The notes: generated from the sequence alone by a model not told the origin. Counted from the stretch's first letter, positions 1 to 8,658 are shown. The stretch: DNA of 37,686 nt from Bacteroidales bacterium (GCA_004551865.1 SFPR01000015.1:1-37686); one strand, 5' to 3'. Translations and numbers: made by a program.

Positions 1-1198
1 TTCTCTTGCACAACAGACAGACTTTCTCTTCGCCGCAAAGAGTGGTAAAAAACAAGTAATTCTCCCCACCTTCCTTGATTTTGGTTTGTTGTCGCAACTC
101 TTTGACGCTCTGAGGGAAGTTTCTGACAACTATGTTTGCCTTCTTGATGTCTTTAAGTGCCTTGGCATTTGGTTTTCTTATCTCTTCAACTTCAAAACTC
201 CTGCCGCAGAAGTGTTCAATCGGCACATCGGAAGTAAAAAGATGCGAATGCGGGTGCAGTTTTTTGAAGTCATACTTTTCGACAAGCCTTCCGAAACGAC
301 CAATCTTCATCAAAGAAGCATTGGGTTCGTAAATAAATCTGCCGATTTGCTCCTTTGAGGATACAAATTCGCAAGCTGTTTCGTCAGTTTCTTGATTAAA
401 AGAAAGTGTGTCGGTGTTTGTCTTGGTTATATTGACGGCATGAAAAGTCAGCTGCCCGATGTAGTCTCTTTTTAGTTCGACAAGGACTTCCTTACACTCG
501 TTTTCGACCGACACAACGTGAATGTCACTCACCTTTTGCAAGTCTCGGCACAGCGATTTCAAATCTGACATGGGTGAGAGCTTAATTATCACTCTCGGAG
601 CTTTGCAAAGGAGCTGTTCTTGCAGCTCTACAACATTCGGAGAACAATCTTCGACGGCATAAACTCTCGCAAGATTTTCATCTCTCCTCGAAGGGTCTAT
701 ATAAATCACCTCGCAAGGCTCCATTTGTGCCAAATAGTCTTCGCAAGCTGCCGAAACAAACTCGCAATTATCGACTTTCAAAGCCTTGAAGTTGCTTTCC
801 GCAATTTTGCAAAGCCAATCTTGTTTCTCACAACAACACACACGAGAAGCCTTTTGGGCAAAAAAGAAAGCATCTACGCCCAATCCGCAAGTCAAATCGA
901 CCATTATTTCCCCTCCTTTGAGAAGTGAAGATTTGTATTGTGCAGAAAGTTCTCCCGAAGTCTGGCTGCTGTTGATTGAAGGCGGAAAAACAAACTCCTC
1001 ACAGGCAGCAAAGCAAGGTAGCTTTGCCCTGAGCCTATTGCGGCTCTCTATCTGCAAGACGCAAAATGCCACATCAAAGCCCTCCATGCTCTCTTTGGAA
1101 TAGCGAAACAAGAGCTTGGAGGCATCTTCGCCCGAATGCTCTCGGATAAATGCCGCCTCCAAAGGTGTGATTGTTGTCTTTGTGGTATTGTCTGCCAT
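1..1198 (-). CDS. Class I SAM-dependent methyltransferase, THUMP-like / PG_1098 family (3' end outside window)
   Basis: An open frame runs from the ATG at 1198 to the left edge without a stop (399 complete codons), so the C-terminus is missing, probably by only a few residues. About residue 100 carries a Rossmann SAM-binding motif, DLTCGLGVDAF, followed by VIYIDPSRRD and IKLSPMSD, the acidic-proline catalytic region usual in this Bacteroidetes family (compare P. gingivalis PG_1098). The N-terminal stretch with IESRNRLRAKLP and the C-terminal THUMP-like region (FFTTLCGEEK near the edge) also fit. THUMP-type domains suggest RNA, probably rRNA or tRNA, as substrate, but the real target is not known to me. 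The start is supported by a promoter ending 12 bases upstream. It is transcribed divergently from sdhC. Confidence 0.8.
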   Translation of the reverse strand, partial: MADNTTKTTITPLEAAFIREHSGEDASKLLFRYSKESMEGFDVAFCVLQIESRNRLRAKLPCFAACEEFVFPPSINSSQTSGELSAQYKSSLLKGGEIMVDLTCGLGVDAFFFAQKASRVCCCEKQDWLCKIAESNFKALKVDNCEFVSAACEDYLAQMEPCEVIYIDPSRRDENLARVYAVEDCSPNVVELQEQLLCKAPRVIIKLSPMSDLKSLCRDLQKVSDIHVVSVENECKEVLVELKRDYIGQLTFHAVNITKTNTDTLSFNQETDETACEFVSSKEQIGRFIYEPNASLMKIGRFGRLVEKYDFKKLHPHSHLFTSDVPIEHFCGRSFEVEEIRKPNAKALKDIKKANIVVRNFPQSVKELRQQTKIKEGGENYLFFTTLCGEEKVCLLCKR

Positions 1199-1209
1199 AT
1201 AAACGACTG

Positions 1210-1239
1210 CAAAGGTAGCACTTTTTGATTTAATGCAAA
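1210..1239 (-). promoter_or_regulatory. Bacteroidetes-type promoter for the methyltransferase gene
   Basis: On the minus strand TTTG (1239-1236) is followed after 18 bases by TACCTTTG (1217-1210), matching the sigma-ABfr consensus TTTG-N(19-21)-TAnnTTTG. The start codon is at 1198, so the 5' leader would be only a few bases long. Confidence 0.7.
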
Positions 1240-1252
1240 ATCCTCTCCTGCC

Positions 1253-1355
1253 AAAACGCCGTTTCACAAAAATAAAACGCCATTTTATTTTGACAAAACG
1301 CCGTTTTATTTCGATGAAACGGCGTTTTGTTTTGAGCCGATCAAAAGGGCGTTTT
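1253..1355. repeat. Phased palindrome cluster A (5 cores)
   Basis: Cores start at 1253, 1274, 1295 and 1316 (steps of exactly 21), plus a looser copy at 1343. The core at 1295 is a perfect AAAACG-C-CGTTTT; the others differ by one or two bases. The 8-bp spacers are AT-rich. The cluster lies between the divergent methyltransferase and sdhC promoters, about 90 bp upstream of the sdhC -33 box, where a bound protein could affect both genes. Confidence 0.9.
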
Positions 1356-1444
1356 GTCAGATGTCAAATATCAAAAAATAAAACCTTTTTGCTGTTTATT
1401 TTTCAACGCCATCAAAGCAAGAAAAAACAAAAAAGCTGTTTTGT

Positions 1445-1475
1445 TTTGCCGTTTTGGTTTTTCTTGCTACCTTTG
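1445..1475 (+). promoter_or_regulatory. Promoter of the sdhCAB operon
   Basis: TTTG at 1445-1448 and TACCTTTG at 1468-1475 are separated by 19 bases, a full match to the Bacteroidetes primary-sigma consensus. The sdhC ATG follows about 40 bases downstream. Confidence 0.8.
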
Positions 1476-1515
1476 CAGACTTAAAAATCAGTATTTCTTA
1501 AAAATCAAAAGACAA

Positions 1516-2427
1516 ATGAAATTAGTAAAGTTAGCATCTATCACAAAGAAGATGACTTTGGCAGCGGTGGGAGCTTTCCTGCTGATATTCCTACCGATGC
1601 ACATGGGGCTAAACCTCTGTATCATCAGAGATGACGGGGGTGAATGGTACAGAAATGTGTGCCACTTTATGGGTACAAACTGGATTGTAAAAGTATTTGA
1701 GGTAATCCTCTTGGCAACAGTCTTGATTCACGTCATTGTTGCAATACTTCTCACAATCGAGAACCTGAGAGCGAGAGGCAGTGTGCGTTACGCTGTTCCC
1801 TCAAAGACAAAAACTCACTTTGGCTCGAAGTATATGATTTGGACCGGGGGCTTGATTTTTGCCTTTTTGGTACTTCACTTCGTAAACTTCTACTTTGCAA
1901 AGTTTGGTTTGGTCGAAGGCGTTTATACTGTAAAGACAGAAAAGTTGCAAATGCACATCACCGACAAGGTGTTGGACATTCAGCAACAAATGGAGAGCGG
2001 TAAGATTGACCAACAGAAGGCTCAGGAAATGATGATGAACCTTCAAATGGAGTATATGCCATATTTGCAACTTACTCAGAGCGGTCAGCCTGCCGACAAA
2101 TTGTCCAAAGACGGCAAAGAGATAATCAACCTCAGGGGAAAGAAAGAATTGGAGAGCTTTGCAGGCAAAGACTTCACCGATTACGAACCCGACTTCTATG
2201 TGATGTGCAACGACTTGTTCAAAAACAAGATGTACTCGCTCATTTACTTGTTGGCGTTGATAATTTTGGGAATACACCTTTTCCATGCAATCAATTCGAT
2301 ATTCCAAACTTTCGGATTGAACCACAGAAAGTACAACAAAGCAATAGAATACCTTGCAGCAGGATACGCAGTCATCGTTCCGATAGGATTTGCAATCGTT
2401 CCGCTGTTTGTTCTCTTCTGCAAGTAA
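1516..2427 (+). CDS. sdhC: Succinate dehydrogenase / fumarate reductase cytochrome b subunit
   Basis: A 303-aa integral membrane protein that would anchor the SdhA/FrdA-SdhB/FrdB dimer and carry two b hemes, exchanging electrons with menaquinone. Five hydrophobic segments are visible (about 13-34, 56-80, 106-128, 240-262 and 282-302). Histidines H29, H72, H121 and H254/H257 sit in them as expected for heme ligands. The frame is open further upstream to 1354, but the promoter at 1445-1475 and the family N-terminus both support ATG 1516. An oddity is a charged, Gln/Met-rich stretch at about residues 132-235 between membrane segments 3 and 4, much longer than the roughly 30 residues I recall for B. 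fragilis FrdC. It is the first gene of sdhCAB, with 33 bases to sdhA. Confidence 0.92.
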   Translation: MKLVKLASITKKMTLAAVGAFLLIFLPMHMGLNLCIIRDDGGEWYRNVCHFMGTNWIVKVFEVILLATVLIHVIVAILLTIENLRARGSVRYAVPSKTKTHFGSKYMIWTGGLIFAFLVLHFVNFYFAKFGLVEGVYTVKTEKLQMHITDKVLDIQQQMESGKIDQQKAQEMMMNLQMEYMPYLQLTQSGQPADKLSKDGKEIINLRGKKELESFAGKDFTDYEPDFYVMCNDLFKNKMYSLIYLLALIILGIHLFHAINSIFQTFGLNHRKYNKAIEYLAAGYAVIVPIGFAIVPLFVLFCK

Positions 2428-2460
2428 ATTCATTAGTAACGAAAATTTAATCAGAAAGAT

Positions 2461-4395
2461 ATGACAACACTAAATTCCAAAATTCCGCAAGGACCACTTG
2501 CCGAGAAATGGACAAAATATAAAGCAGACCAAAAATTGGTAAACCCTGCCAACAAAAGAAAATTGGATGTCATCGTTGTAGGAACGGGACTTGCAGGAGC
2601 ATCTGCCGCAGCTTCTTTGGGAGCTTTGGGCTTCAATGTAAAGATATTCTGCATTTCTGACTCGCCTCGCCGAGCTCACTCGATAGCTGCCCAAGGCGGT
2701 ATAAACGCAGCAAAAAACTATCCTAACGATGGGGATAGCGTCGGACGCTTGTTTTATGATACCATAAAGGGTGGCGATTATCGTGCAAGAGAAGCAAATG
2801 TGTATCGTTTGGCTGAGGTAAGCAACAGCATCATTGACCAATGTGTGGCACAAGGTGTTCCTTTTGCAAGAGATTATGCAGGCTTGTTGGACAACCGTTC
2901 GTTCGGAGGAGCGCAGGTAAGCCGAACTTTCTATGCCAAAGGACAGACCGGACAACAGCTTTTGCTCGGTGCTTACTCGGCTTTGAGCAAACAAATCAAG
3001 GACGGCACTGTCAAGATGTATGAAAGAAAGGAAATGATGGACGTTGTCTTGGTTGATGGCAAGGCAAGGGGAATTATCACAAGAGACTTGCAAACAGGCA
3101 AACTTGAACGCTGGTTTGGTCATGCGGTAATTGTCGCAACAGGAGGCTACGGCAACGTTTACTATCTCTCTACCAACGCAATGAACTCAAATGGTTCCGC
3201 TGCATGGCAGTGTTATAAGAAAGGAGCTTGCTTTGCAAACCCTTGCTATGTTCAAATTCACCCAACCTGCATACCGGTTCACGGAGATTATCAATCGAAA
3301 CTTACTTTGATGAGTGAGAGTCTGCGTAACGACGGAAGAATATGGGTTCCAAAAAAGAAGGAAGATGCAGAAGCCATAAGGGCAGGCAAGTTGAAACCGA
3401 CAGATATTGCAGAAGAAGACAGAGATTACTATTTGGAAAGACGTTATCCTGCATTTGGAAACTTAGTTCCTCGTGATATTGCATCAAGAGCCGCAAAAGA
3501 ACGTTGCGATGCAGGTTTCGGAGTTGGAAGCGGACAAGCTGTCTATTTGGATTTCAAAGCTGCAATAGAGCGTCTCGGAAAGGACAAAGTAGCTGCCCGT
3601 TACGGCAACTTATTCCAAATGTATGAGAAAATAGTTGACCAAAACCCATACGAAACTCCGATGATGATTTATCCGGCTGTTCACTATACAATGGGAGGTC
3701 TTTGGGTCGATTACGAATTGCAAACAACCGTTGAAGGATTGTTTGCTGCCGGTGAAGCCAACTTCTCAGACCATGGAGCTAACCGCTTGGGAGCATCGGC
3801 ATTGATGCAGGGATTGGCAGACGGATATTTCGTTTTGCCTTACACCATTCAAAACTATTTATCAAAGGAAATCTACTCTTCGCCTATTCCTACGACCGTT
3901 CCTGAATTTGAAACGGCAGAGAACGATGTCAGAGCCAAGATTGAAAAGCTCATGAACATCAAAGGCTCTCAAAGCGTCGATACTTTCCAAAAGAAACTCG
4001 GACACATAATGTGGGAATATGTCGGAATGGGAAGAACAAAGGAAGGCTTGACCAAGGCAATCCCTATGATACAGGCTTTGAGAGAAGAGTTCTGGAAAGA
4101 TGTCCGCATTACAGGAGACCAAAACTCCATGAACCCTGAATTAGAGAAAGCATTGAGGTTCTCAGACCACGTTGAGTTGGCAGAACTCATCGCAAAAGAT
4201 GCACTACACCGCGAAGAAAGTTGCGGAGGACACTTCCGTGAAGAACACCAGACCGAAGAAGGTGAAGCAAAACGTGATGACGAAAACTTCATGTACGTTG
4301 CCGCATGGGAATATAAAGGAAACGGCGAACCGGAACTTCACAAAGAAGAATTGAATTACGAGTTTATTAAAGTTCAACAAAGAAATTACAAGTAA
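2461..4395 (+). CDS. sdhA: Succinate dehydrogenase / fumarate reductase flavoprotein subunit
   Basis: A 644-aa catalytic subunit that interconverts succinate and fumarate; in a fermenting Bacteroidales it most likely runs as fumarate reductase. The FAD dinucleotide fold is seen at about residues 37-57 (VIVVGTGLAGASAA). The covalent FAD-linking histidine is H73 in HSIAAQGGINAA. Substrate-site motifs include HPTCIP, the HYTMGGLWVD stretch and REESCGGHFREE near the C-terminus. Length is normal for the Bacteroidetes/epsilon type. It is translated together with sdhB, whose ATG starts one base after the sdhA stop. Confidence 0.97.
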   Translation: MTTLNSKIPQGPLAEKWTKYKADQKLVNPANKRKLDVIVVGTGLAGASAAASLGALGFNVKIFCISDSPRRAHSIAAQGGINAAKNYPNDGDSVGRLFYDTIKGGDYRAREANVYRLAEVSNSIIDQCVAQGVPFARDYAGLLDNRSFGGAQVSRTFYAKGQTGQQLLLGAYSALSKQIKDGTVKMYERKEMMDVVLVDGKARGIITRDLQTGKLERWFGHAVIVATGGYGNVYYLSTNAMNSNGSAAWQCYKKGACFANPCYVQIHPTCIPVHGDYQSKLTLMSESLRNDGRIWVPKKKEDAEAIRAGKLKPTDIAEEDRDYYLERRYPAFGNLVPRDIASRAAKERCDAGFGVGSGQAVYLDFKAAIERLGKDKVAARYGNLFQMYEKIVDQNPYETPMMIYPAVHYTMGGLWVDYELQTTVEGLFAAGEANFSDHGANRLGASALMQGLADGYFVLPYTIQNYLSKEIYSSPIPTTVPEFETAENDVRAKIEKLMNIKGSQSVDTFQKKLGHIMWEYVGMGRTKEGLTKAIPMIQALREEFWKDVRITGDQNSMNPELEKALRFSDHVELAELIAKDALHREESCGGHFREEHQTEEGEAKRDDENFMYVAAWEYKGNGEPELHKEELNYEFIKVQQRNYK

Positions 4396-4396
4396 A

Positions 4397-5146
4397 ATGA
4401 ACCTAACCTTGAAAATATGGCGTCAAGAAAATGCGAGAGCAAAGGGACGCTTTGAAACATATAAGTTGGAAAATATTTCGCCCGACTGCTCTTTCTTGGA
4501 GATGTTGGACATTTTGAACGAACAATTAGTGAACAAACTCTCACACCCTGTATGTTTTGACAACGATTGTCGCGAGGGAATTTGCGGAATGTGCGGATTG
4601 TATATCAATGGTCGCCCTCACGGACCTGACGACGGCGTTACAACCTGCCAGTTGCACATGAGACGTTTCAAAGACGGCGACACTATCGTGATAGAACCGT
4701 GGAGAGCAAAACCATTCCCTATCATCAGAGACTTGGTTGTTGATAGAACAGCGTTCGACAAGATAATCCAAGAAGGCGGATATATATCTGCAACCACCGG
4801 AGGAGTGCCTGACGCAAATGCGATCCCTATTCCAAAACACAAAGCCGACGAAGCAATGGATTCGGCTTCGTGTATAGGTTGTGGAGCCTGCGTTGCAGCT
4901 TGCAAAAATGCCTCTGCAATGTTGTTTGTTTCGGCAAAAGTTTCTCAAATGGCTTTGTTGCCACAGGGAAGACCCGAAGCAGCCAAAAGAGTACAGGCAA
5001 TGGTTGCAAAAATGGACGAACTCGGCTTCGGAAACTGCACAAACACATACGCTTGTGAGGCAGAATGCCCTAAGAGCATCAAGCGTAGCAACATTGCACG
5101 CATGAACCGAGAGTTCCTTTGTGCAAAAACATGCTCCGAAGAGTAA
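4397..5146 (+). CDS. sdhB: Succinate dehydrogenase / fumarate reductase iron-sulfur subunit
   Basis: A 249-aa iron-sulfur protein passing electrons between the flavin of SdhA and the hemes of SdhC. The N-terminal plant-ferredoxin-like domain has the [2Fe-2S] motif CFDNDCREGICGMCG with a further Cys in TTCQLHM. The C-terminal domain has CIGCGACVAAC and CTNTYACEAECPKSI for the [4Fe-4S] and [3Fe-4S] centres. All cluster cysteines appear present. It is the last gene of the operon and is followed after about 35 bases by a terminator hairpin. Confidence 0.97.
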   Translation: MNLTLKIWRQENARAKGRFETYKLENISPDCSFLEMLDILNEQLVNKLSHPVCFDNDCREGICGMCGLYINGRPHGPDDGVTTCQLHMRRFKDGDTIVIEPWRAKPFPIIRDLVVDRTAFDKIIQEGGYISATTGGVPDANAIPIPKHKADEAMDSASCIGCGACVAACKNASAMLFVSAKVSQMALLPQGRPEAAKRVQAMVAKMDELGFGNCTNTYACEAECPKSIKRSNIARMNREFLCAKTCSEE

Positions 5147-5181
5147 AAAAACTAAAACTAATATTCTTTTTCATGATTCTG

Positions 5182-5216
5182 AGAGGAAGTCTTCGTATGG
5201 AGTCTTCCTCTTTTTT
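5182..5216 (+). terminator. Intrinsic terminator of sdhCAB
   Basis: The arms AGAGGAAG (5182-5189) and CTTCCTCT (5204-5211) form an 8-bp stem followed by a run of T at 5211-5216. It lies 36 bases after the sdhB stop. Confidence 0.8.
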
Positions 5217-5532
5217 CATTTAATATTCTCCCCTAAGGCTCTAAGTTCTTGGCGTATTAGCGATTTATATTCTCTGTTGATTGCCGAAAGTTTACCACTA
5301 TTTTTGTTTGAAGCCCCTTTTTCTCCACCGATAATAGGATTATCAATTTTTTTCACAGCTTGATAATCAGATTATCTCGGCGTGGTAATGGTATTATCTT
5401 CTCATGATAATTCAATTAACATGCTGTTGGAGTGAATTTGAAGTAGGTTTTAGGGTTTTCAAACTTAGAAATTCTGTCCACAAGAGCCGAAAATGCATAA
5501 ACGCAAGCTCAAAAGCTATATATCTTTGCAAA
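5217..5532. other. Gene-poor spacer between sdhCAB and mutA
   Basis: No convincing gene is present. A 46-codon minus-strand frame opening with GTG at 5356 and ending at 5216 has plausible composition (it contains KSLIRQELRALGEN) but no recognisable homology, and it overlaps the sdhB terminator, so I treat it as unproven. The notable content is the palindrome array listed separately. A TATCTTTG at 5521-5528 resembles a promoter -7 box but has no good -33 partner and no gene after it. Confidence 0.5.
5330..5420. repeat. Array of four GATAAT-NNN-ATTATC palindromes
   Basis: Imperfect 15-bp palindromes start at 5330 (GATAATAGGATTATC), 5362 (GATAATCAGATTATC), 5384 (GGTAATGGTATTATC) and 5406 (GATAATTCAATTAAC). 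The intervals are 32, 22 and 22 bp, with 7-bp spacers between the last three. The first two have perfect 6-bp arms. It resembles a tandem operator array, but no adjacent promoter is evident. The core is unrelated in sequence to the CG-centred repeats elsewhere, though the spacing is similar. Confidence 0.75.
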
Positions 5533-5568
5533 TAAAAAAAGCCTCGAAGCCCTTTCGGACTTCGAGGC
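5533..5568 (-). terminator. Intrinsic terminator of mutA
   Basis: GCCTCGAAG (5541-5549) pairs with CTTCGAGGC (5560-5568). On the minus strand the hairpin is followed by seven Ts. It lies 36 bases beyond the mutA stop, which shows that mutA transcription ends here without a mutB gene. Confidence 0.88.
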
Positions 5569-5603
5569 TAAGAGATTATGAAATTATTTTTTTGCTGATT
5601 TAC

Positions 5604-7457
5604 TTACAACAAATCTGCGTTGTATTTCTTCAAGCTCTCCAAAGCGTTGGTCTTAACGTTGATATAATCTGTTACGCCTTGGGCATTGAAGCTCTCCATG
5701 TTATCGACAGGATTTCCTGCAACAACGATGTGCTTAAAGTTTCCTTTCAACAAAGGAAGCGCTCCTGCAACCAATTCAGGGTATTCGTCATCTGAAGAAC
5801 ACAAAACAACAACATCAGCCTTTGAATCGATTGCTGCCTTTGCTCCTTCCTCAGGTGTGGCAAATCCTACGTTGTCCAAAATTTCGTAAGATACCAATCC
5901 GAAGAAGTTGCTTGAGAATTGGGAGCGAGCCTTTCTCATTGCAAGGTTTCCGTAAGTCAAAAGGAAGACCTTAGGTGTCTTTTCAGAGTTTTCGCTCTGC
6001 ATTCTCAATTCTTCAAACGGCTCTGCCAAACGGTTGCATGGCAATGCCTTGATTTCATTGCCCGTAACCTTGCAACAATCGCAATCTTTCTTCTCGATAA
6101 CAGGCTTTTTCTCTGTAAGGTTAGGGTATTGGTTTGTTCCCAAAATTGTTGTTTTTCTCATAGCAACCTCTTTTGCTCTCTTGCTTGCAGTTTCTGCGAT
6201 AGCGTCTTGAACAATTCCTGCCTTGATTGCTTCAACAAATCCACCCTTTGCCTCAATGTCTTTGAAGATTTCCCAAGCCTTTTCTGCCAAAGCGTTGGTT
6301 AGATTTTCGATATAGTAAGAACCTGCTGCCGGATCGACAACTTTGTCCAAATAAGACTCCTCTTTCAAAAGTATTTGTTGGTTTGTGGCTATACGAGTCG
6401 AGAATTCGTCTGCTTTTTTGTAAGCCACATCGAAAGGATATACCGAAATAGAGTCTGCACCTGCAACAGCTGCACTCATTGTTTCGGTTGTTGTTCTCAA
6501 CATATTAACGTATGGGTCATATATTGTCTTGTTGTAGAACGAGCTTTCGGTATGTATGTGCAATTCGTATGCTGTTTGGCATTTCGGATTGTACTGTTCA
6601 ACGATTTTGGTCCACAAAAGTCTTGCCGCTCTGAGCTTTGCAATCTCCATAAAGTAGTTGCTACCCGTTGCAAACGAGAATACCATTCTGTATCCTACCG
6701 AGTGAGCTGCCACTCCCCTGCTTGTGAGATTGTACATATACTCATTGGCTGCCGAAAGCGTGTATGCCAACTCTTGAACTATCGCAGCACCGGCATTATT
6801 GAATACATTGCCGTTCACGGTTACCACGTCAAATGCAGGAATGTTCTCTCTGACCATTTGCATTATCGTTATCATTTCTTCATAACGCTTTTCCAAACCG
6901 CCACCGCAAAATTCGCCTTTTCTCAACGCACAAGTGTAAGGGTCAAAGTTGATTGAGCCTTCGACTTTGTTGCAATCGATACCCAAAGTCTTCACATAGT
7001 CGATAAACAACTTCATTGTCTGAACATAATCTTCCGACTTAATGAAGTTTATCTTCACTGTCGTAAGGTCAATGTCTTTCAACAATGCTTTCATGTCCTC
7101 AGCTGTCTTGACGTTCTTTGCAACCAAGCCCAAAGATGTTACTCCTCTTTTCAAGCCTGCCAAAGCTATTGCATTGGCTGTTGCAATGTCGCATTCCTTA
7201 ACGTCCTGACGTATGTCCCAAGCGTTGGTTTGTTTTTTGTAACCTCTGACAAAAGGAGCCTGACCGGGGTTTCCGTTAAGGTATTCCAAGGTTGCCAAAT
7301 CCTCAGCCCTGTAATATGGTCTTACATTGAAACCTTCCAATGTTTTCCAAACCAATTTCTTATCGTAATCGGCACCTTTGAGGTCTTTTGCGATTACTTC
7401 TTCCCATTCTTTGGTTGTTACCTCGGGAAATTCCGCAAATAACTTATTATTTTCCAT
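5604..7457 (-). CDS. mutA: Methylmalonyl-CoA mutase small (beta) subunit
   Basis: A 617-aa protein with the TIM-barrel substrate domain (for example VNGNVFNNAGAAIVQELAYTLS and GSNYFMEIAKLRAARLLW) and a degenerate B12-binding-like C-terminal domain that lacks DxHxxG, as is normal for the small subunit. The heterodimer MutAB interconverts succinyl-CoA and methylmalonyl-CoA in the propionate branch of Bacteroidetes fermentation, metabolically downstream of the fumarate reductase encoded next door. MutA itself is not catalytic; the cobalamin-binding large subunit MutB is needed. In most Bacteroidetes mutB follows directly, but here a strong terminator does. Confidence 0.95.
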   Translation of the reverse strand: MENNKLFAEFPEVTTKEWEEVIAKDLKGADYDKKLVWKTLEGFNVRPYYRAEDLATLEYLNGNPGQAPFVRGYKKQTNAWDIRQDVKECDIATANAIALAGLKRGVTSLGLVAKNVKTAEDMKALLKDIDLTTVKINFIKSEDYVQTMKLFIDYVKTLGIDCNKVEGSINFDPYTCALRKGEFCGGGLEKRYEEMITIMQMVRENIPAFDVVTVNGNVFNNAGAAIVQELAYTLSAANEYMYNLTSRGVAAHSVGYRMVFSFATGSNYFMEIAKLRAARLLWTKIVEQYNPKCQTAYELHIHTESSFYNKTIYDPYVNMLRTTTETMSAAVAGADSISVYPFDVAYKKADEFSTRIATNQQILLKEESYLDKVVDPAAGSYYIENLTNALAEKAWEIFKDIEAKGGFVEAIKAGIVQDAIAETASKRAKEVAMRKTTILGTNQYPNLTEKKPVIEKKDCDCCKVTGNEIKALPCNRLAEPFEELRMQSENSEKTPKVFLLTYGNLAMRKARSQFSSNFFGLVSYEILDNVGFATPEEGAKAAIDSKADVVVLCSSDDEYPELVAGALPLLKGNFKHIVVAGNPVDNMESFNAQGVTDYINVKTNALESLKKYNADLL

Positions 7458-7494
7458 TATCTTTTAAGTGTTTATTTTCGCCTTTATCAGTCTG

Positions 7495-7527
7495 CAAAGT
7501 TATAAAGATTTTGCTACATGACACAAT
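7495..7527 (-). promoter_or_regulatory. Probable mutA promoter
   Basis: On the minus strand TAACTTTG (7502-7495) matches TAnnTTTG, with ATTG (7527-7524) 21 bases upstream as a weak -33 box. The mutA ATG is at 7457. Confidence 0.5.
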
Positions 7528-7569
7528 ATTTTGTCAAAAAAGTGCTTTGTCTGCAACAAAAAGCCGAAA

Positions 7570-7611
7570 AAAAAGCTCCGCACGCCAAAGCCGAAGCTCA
7601 AACAATGCGGA
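7570..7611 (-). terminator. Probable terminator of the TPR gene at 7654-8658
   Basis: On the minus strand TCCGCA (7611-7606) pairs with TGCGGA (7582-7577), then GC and a run of eight Ts follow. The stem is short and the loop long, so strength is uncertain. Confidence 0.45.
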
Positions 7612-7653
7612 AGACCTTTGTGATAAAAAATAAAAAACAAATTGAAACTCCTA

Positions 7654-8658
7654 TCAAGCCCCTGTCAATTCCTTTACTTTTGCCGCATCTGCAGCTTGAC
7701 CTGCCTTGTCGCCAAGTTTACCCTTTGTATTTGCTCTATACTTGTAAGCATTGACGTATTTAGGATTTAATTCTATTGCTTTGTCAAAGTCAGCCAATGC
7801 TTCCTTGAATTTATTGCTCTTAAACAATGCAACACCTCTGTTATAATAGTAGTTTACATTGGCTGCATCTATTGCCAAAAGCTTGGTATAGTCCTCTGCC
7901 TCTTCGGCAAATTTTTTCAACATCTTGTTACATTGAGCCCTCGAGGTGTATAGCTTTTCCGTTGTCATACCCAACTGTTCTGCCTTGGTAAAATCGGCTA
8001 TTGCAGCGGCAATGCTTTCGGGCGTTTTCAAGGAGTATTGAGCAAATCCTCTGTCGTAGAAAAAGTTTGCCTCCTCTTTCATTGCTATTGCGGTGGTAAG
8101 GTCGGCTATGACTGCATTCCAATCTTTTTGAATTGCGTATGCCGATGCTCTATTGGTCAAAGCGTCCATATTACTTGGCTCTATTGCCAACACAGCCGTC
8201 AAATCGGCAATATAATTTGCATAATCCTTGTTTATCATTCTTGCCTGAGCCTTGCTCAACATTGCAGGCACGTCTTTTGGAGCAGTTTTCAAATATTCGT
8301 CATAGTCTTTGATTGCAAAATCTGCCTCATTCATTTCCAAATAAGCATTCGCTCTGAAAAGATATGCCGCAGGTGTGGAAGCATTCTTTTGAAGAAAAGC
8401 ACTCAAAGCCTCCACTGCCTTTTGATAGTTCTTCAAATTGTAGTTGGCAATGCCCTCATAATAGTCGGCAAACTCCCAGTTGGGAACCTCTGCCCTACAC
8501 TCAGACATCTTGGCAAGCATTCCGTTCCAATCCTTTGCCTGATTAAGTGTCGAATAAGTGTCAATCCACTTGTTTGTGTTCTCCGCCTCGCTGTTGTTTT
8601 GTGCAAAAGCACCCCAAGAAAACAACGCAATACACAATGCTGAAATCGTTTTTTTCAT
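7654..8658 (-). CDS. Secreted tetratricopeptide-repeat protein
   Basis: A 334-aa protein starting with a clear signal peptide (MKKTISALCIALFSWGAFAQ) and then made almost wholly of about eight 34-residue TPR units, for example YYNRGVALFKSNKFKEALADFDKAIELNPKY near the C-terminus. TPR arrays bind other proteins; no catalytic domain is present. It is probably periplasmic or exported to the envelope. The partner is unknown. It stands alone between repeat cluster B upstream and mutA downstream. Confidence 0.85.
   Translation of the reverse strand: MKKTISALCIALFSWGAFAQNNSEAENTNKWIDTYSTLNQAKDWNGMLAKMSECRAEVPNWEFADYYEGIANYNLKNYQKAVEALSAFLQKNASTPAAYLFRANAYLEMNEADFAIKDYDEYLKTAPKDVPAMLSKAQARMINKDYANYIADLTAVLAIEPSNMDALTNRASAYAIQKDWNAVIADLTTAIAMKEEANFFYDRGFAQYSLKTPESIAAAIADFTKAEQLGMTTEKLYTSRAQCNKMLKKFAEEAEDYTKLLAIDAANVNYYYNRGVALFKSNKFKEALADFDKAIELNPKYVNAYKYRANTKGKLGDKAGQAADAAKVKELTGA

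Noticed and set aside
1253..1355. Repeat clusters as CRISPR arrays
   Set aside because: Units are 21 bp with 8-bp, mutually similar spacers, and no cas gene is present.
1354..1515. 54-codon N-terminal extension of sdhC
   Set aside because: It would translate part of repeat cluster A and the promoter; the family N-terminus is at 1516.
1801..2433. 210-codon minus-strand frame opposite sdhC
   Set aside because: Antisense shadow of a well-supported gene; no family resemblance.
5216..5356. 46-codon minus-strand ORF starting with GTG
   Set aside because: No recognisable homology, overlaps the sdhB terminator and a palindrome; not enough support for a gene.
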